Positions 7,554-9,296 of a DNA stretch of 9,296 nt are shown here, piece after piece. A program made the position numbers and the translations under genes. The stretch spans positions 1 to 9,296 of the forward strand of contig CALDPI010000139.1 in NCBI GenBank assembly GCA_937912045.1, written 5' to 3'. Positions within the stretch are counted from its first letter, which is position 1; every line of letters starts with the position of its first letter. The DNA comes from an uncultured Clostridia bacterium (GTDB lineage Bacteria > Bacillota > Clostridia > Oscillospirales > Acutalibacteraceae). The notes under the pieces were generated by a model. That model was given only the letters and a program-made list of their open reading frames with translations, was not told where the DNA came from and did not search any database.

Positions 7554-8604
7554 CGGCATCTCCCCCCATCATAGAAATAAAGGTGTCATAAATAAAAGCG
7601 GTCGAAGCGGGTGTGCTCTCCGCATCGGGATAAAACTGCGTGGAAATGGCGTATTTATTTGGGTACTCCATACCCTCACAGCTGCCGTCGTTTGCGTTTT
7701 TAAACAGAATTTTACCATCTGCCTTGTCAGCGCAGAGAGCAAAGCCGTGGTTTTGTGACGTGATGTAGGTGCGGCTTCCGTCCGCCTTGCTGACGGGCTG
7801 GTTGGCACCCCTGTGTCCGCAGGGCATACGGTAAATTTCGCCGCCTGCCGCGCGTCCTAAAATCAGGTGTCCCACACCCAAAGCAAGCATCGGCACCCTG
7901 CCAATAAGCTTTTTGACCTCGCACACCTTGCCGTCATCAAAAGCATAATAGTCTGTTCCGCCCGAGAGTAAAACTCCGTCGGGGGAGAGGGCCAATACTT
8001 CCTCCGCTGTGCTGTCTGCAGGTAAAAGGGTAACCTCACAGCCGCGCTCGCACAGTGCCGCGGTCACACTTTTTCTTGTGCCGTAGTCAATCACCGCAAC
8101 CGAATACTTTTTATCCGTTTTTGCGCAAAAAACAGAGCGCTTCTTTACAGCACTCTGCTTTAAGGTGTCGGCCACGGAATAGTTTTTAAGAAAGGTCAAA
8201 TCGCTTGGAATTTCGTCGCAGATTATTCCGTTAAGGCTGCCGCCTTCACGCAAAATTTTTGTAAGTGCGCGCGTGTCAACACCGCAAATTCCCACAACAC
8301 CGTTCTTTTTAAGAAAGGCATCGAGCGTGCAATCACAGCGGAAGTTAGAGGGCGCATCACATACCTCGCGCAGAACAACGCCCGAAAGCGCACATTCGCC
8401 CTGGACGTCCTCCTCACACACGCCGTAATTACCAAGCATAGAAAAGGTCATTACAACCGTCTGTCCCTTAAAGGCTGGGTCTGAAAGTGCCTCAACGTAG
8501 CCAACCATTTCGGTGGTGAACACAACCTCACCAATGCTGTCGCCTACGGCACCGATGCGCTCGCCTTCAAAGATTTTTCCATTACTTAAAACTAAATAAG
8601 CCAT
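7546..8604 (-). CDS. carA: Carbamoyl-phosphate synthase small subunit with a degenerate glutaminase active site
   Basis: CarA normally hydrolyses glutamine and passes ammonia to CarB. The N-terminal CPSase small-chain domain (1-~150) is well kept: VLSNGKIFEGERIG, VVFTTEMVGYVEALSDP, GNYGV, GVDTRALTKILREGG. The class I glutamine amidotransferase domain (about 168-345) keeps its frame and structural marks (HRGANQPV, SQNHGFAL) but lost its chemistry. The nucleophile motif GICLGHQ reads ALGVGHL (Gly243 for Cys269 and Leu247 for Gln273, E. coli numbering). The QFHPEA block reads QFYPDA (Tyr325 for His353, Asp327 for Glu355). The SNGPGDP loop reads SGGTDYY. The 82- and 2-residue spacings match the E. 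coli 84 and 2, so the alignment is secure. I infer no glutaminase activity; the subunit probably remains as a structural partner for CarB. At 352 residues the length is near normal (~360-380). Its start lies 11 nt after the OTC stop, with an AGAAGGT site; its end overlaps carB. Confidence 0.92.
   Translation of the reverse strand: MAYLVLSNGKIFEGERIGAVGDSIGEVVFTTEMVGYVEALSDPAFKGQTVVMTFSMLGNYGVCEEDVQGECALSGVVLREVCDAPSNFRCDCTLDAFLKKNGVVGICGVDTRALTKILREGGSLNGIICDEIPSDLTFLKNYSVADTLKQSAVKKRSVFCAKTDKKYSVAVIDYGTRKSVTAALCERGCEVTLLPADSTAEEVLALSPDGVLLSGGTDYYAFDDGKVCEVKKLIGRVPMLALGVGHLILGRAAGGEIYRMPCGHRGANQPVSKADGSRTYITSQNHGFALCADKADGKILFKNANDGSCEGMEYPNKYAISTQFYPDAESTPASTAFIYDTFISMMGGDADA
7562..7569 (-). 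promoter_or_regulatory. Ribosome binding site deciding the carB start
   Basis: On the minus strand a G-run ending in GGAG, inside the end of carA, is followed at once by ATG (7559) and 6 nt later by ATG (7553). Normal spacing fits the second ATG only. The resulting overlap ATGCCTAA couples carB translation to the end of carA. The exact bases pairing with 16S rRNA in the G-run are uncertain. Confidence 0.6.
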
Positions 8605-8615
8605 AATATTACCTT

Positions 8616-9296
8616 CTAAACAAGGGTAGCCGCCATAACCGCCTTGATGGTGTGCATACGGTTTTCGGCTTCGTCAAAGACGATAGACTGCTCGCTTTCG
8701 AATACCTCGTCGGTAACCTCCATACAGTCTATGTTGAATTTATCAAAAATCTGTTTTCCAACCGTTGTTTTCAAATCGTGGAATGCCGGCAGACAGTGCA
8801 TAAATCGGCACTGTGCTCCTGCATTTTCCATAATCTTCGTTGTCACGCGGTAGGGTGAAAGCTCGCGAATGCGTTCCTCCCAAACCTCATCGGGCTCACC
8901 CATAGAAACCCACACGTCTGTGTAGATGACGTCTGCGCCCTTTGTGGCTTCCATCGGCTCTTCAATAAATTCGAGCACCGCGCCTGTAGATTTCGCAATT
9001 TCCTCACACCTTGCAACGAGTGCAGCGTCGGGGAAATATTTTTTCGGTGCACAGGCCACAAAGTGCATTCCCATCTTAGCACAGCCAACCATCAAAGAGT
9101 TGCCCATATTGTAACGGGCGTCGCCCATATACACCAGCTTTTTGCCCTTCAGATCTCCAAAGTACTCACGGATGGTGAGCATATCGGCTAAGATCTGCGT
9201 GGGGTGATATTCATTGGTCAGGCCGTTCCAAACCGGAACACCGGCGTATTTAGCCAGTTCTTCCACAATTTCCTGACCGAAACCACGGTATTCGAT
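8616..9296 (-). CDS. argF: Ornithine carbamoyltransferase, C-terminal two thirds (5' end outside the window)
   Basis: The enzyme condenses ornithine with carbamoyl phosphate to citrulline. The 226 residues visible cover the ornithine-binding domain and part of the interdomain region: EYRGFGQEIVEELAKYAGVP, the conserved WNGLTNEYHPTQILAD, GDARYNMGNSL, DVWVSMGE with the ornithine-loop SMG, and MHCLPAFHD with the catalytic HCLP (8787-8798). The family is ~310-335 residues, so roughly 105 N-terminal residues, including the carbamoyl-phosphate STRT motif, lie beyond the right edge. The frame stays open to 9296 with family-typical residues, so a GTG at 9266 is not the start. The sequence resembles the longer ArgF/ArcB type, and anabolic versus catabolic use cannot be read from it. 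The neighbouring carAB favours a biosynthetic role. It is the first visible gene of the minus-strand operon; any promoter lies outside the window. Confidence 0.95.
   Translation of the reverse strand: MEYRGFGQEIVEELAKYAGVPVWNGLTNEYHPTQILADMLTIREYFGDLKGKKLVYMGDARYNMGNSLMVGCAKMGMHFVACAPKKYFPDAALVARCEEIAKSTGAVLEFIEEPMEATKGADVIYTDVWVSMGEPDEVWEERIRELSPYRVTTKIMENAGAQCRFMHCLPAFHDLKTTVGKQIFDKFNIDCMEVTDEVFESEQSIVFDEAENRMHTIKAVMAATLV

Noticed and set aside
7554..7559. ATG at 7559 as carB start
   Set aside because: The GGAG site directly abuts it with no spacer; starting at 7553 gives normal spacing and places the catalytic His at residue 243 as in E. coli. The two-residue difference has no effect on function.
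7546..8604. Calling carA a pseudogene
   Set aside because: The frame is uninterrupted, start and overlap with carB are normal, and structural motifs are retained; only catalytic residues changed, which fits a pseudoenzyme subunit better than a dead gene.
9264..9266. GTG at 9266 as the start of ornithine carbamoyltransferase
   Set aside because: The frame is open to the window edge and the upstream residues IEYRGFGQEI are conserved family sequence, so this Val is internal.
1..9296. Search for a mobile element, CRISPR array, tRNA or defence system
   Set aside because: No transposase or integrase, no regularly spaced repeats and no tRNA-like cloverleaf were seen; nearly all bases are accounted for by housekeeping genes.

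Overview
The window looks like a chromosomal housekeeping segment of an anaerobic, low-to-mid-GC Firmicute of the class Clostridia, probably an uncultured gut-type member of the Oscillospiraceae/Christensenellales kind. This rests on gene order (truB-ribF), on clostridial-style protein sequences, on strong Shine-Dalgarno sites and on a CarB-DapF fusion. No mobile element, tRNA, rRNA or CRISPR array was seen.

Layout. On the plus strand, 1-2189 holds a run of tightly packed genes. First comes a 68-codon ORF whose first ~50 residues are the start of a sodium:neurotransmitter-symporter-type transporter and whose tail resembles the C-terminus of signal peptidase II (LspA). It overlaps by 8 nt an ORF that begins as an RluD-type pseudouridine synthase (S4 domain) and changes in frame, at a shared NKPKG-T block, into an essentially complete TruB. 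One base later ribF begins. Positions ~120-490 are visibly more A/T-rich at third codon positions than both sides, so they look like a patch with two join points. The joins may be natural recombination or an assembly chimera. At 2275-3486 lies a separately promoted iron-dependent alcohol dehydrogenase, closed by a hairpin that can terminate transcription from both sides.

On the minus strand, from the right edge leftward, is a compact operon: ornithine carbamoyltransferase (its 5' end is outside the window), carA, then carB fused in frame to a diaminopimelate epimerase (dapF) domain. Gaps are 11 nt and then an 8-nt overlap. OTC would use the carbamoyl phosphate made by CarAB to form citrulline for arginine; DapF belongs to the lysine/peptidoglycan route.

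The main surprise is in this operon. The glutaminase domain of CarA has lost its nucleophile Cys (Gly243), His (Tyr325) and Glu (Asp327), plus the NGPGDP loop, while both synthetase halves of CarB keep their key residues. The predicted enzyme would be fed by free ammonia, like the carbamoyl phosphate synthetase I/OTC pair of the vertebrate urea cycle. In addition, the DapF domain has Ala in place of its first catalytic Cys (Ala1138) while the second (Cys1287) remains. These are readings of the sequence; activity has not been shown.
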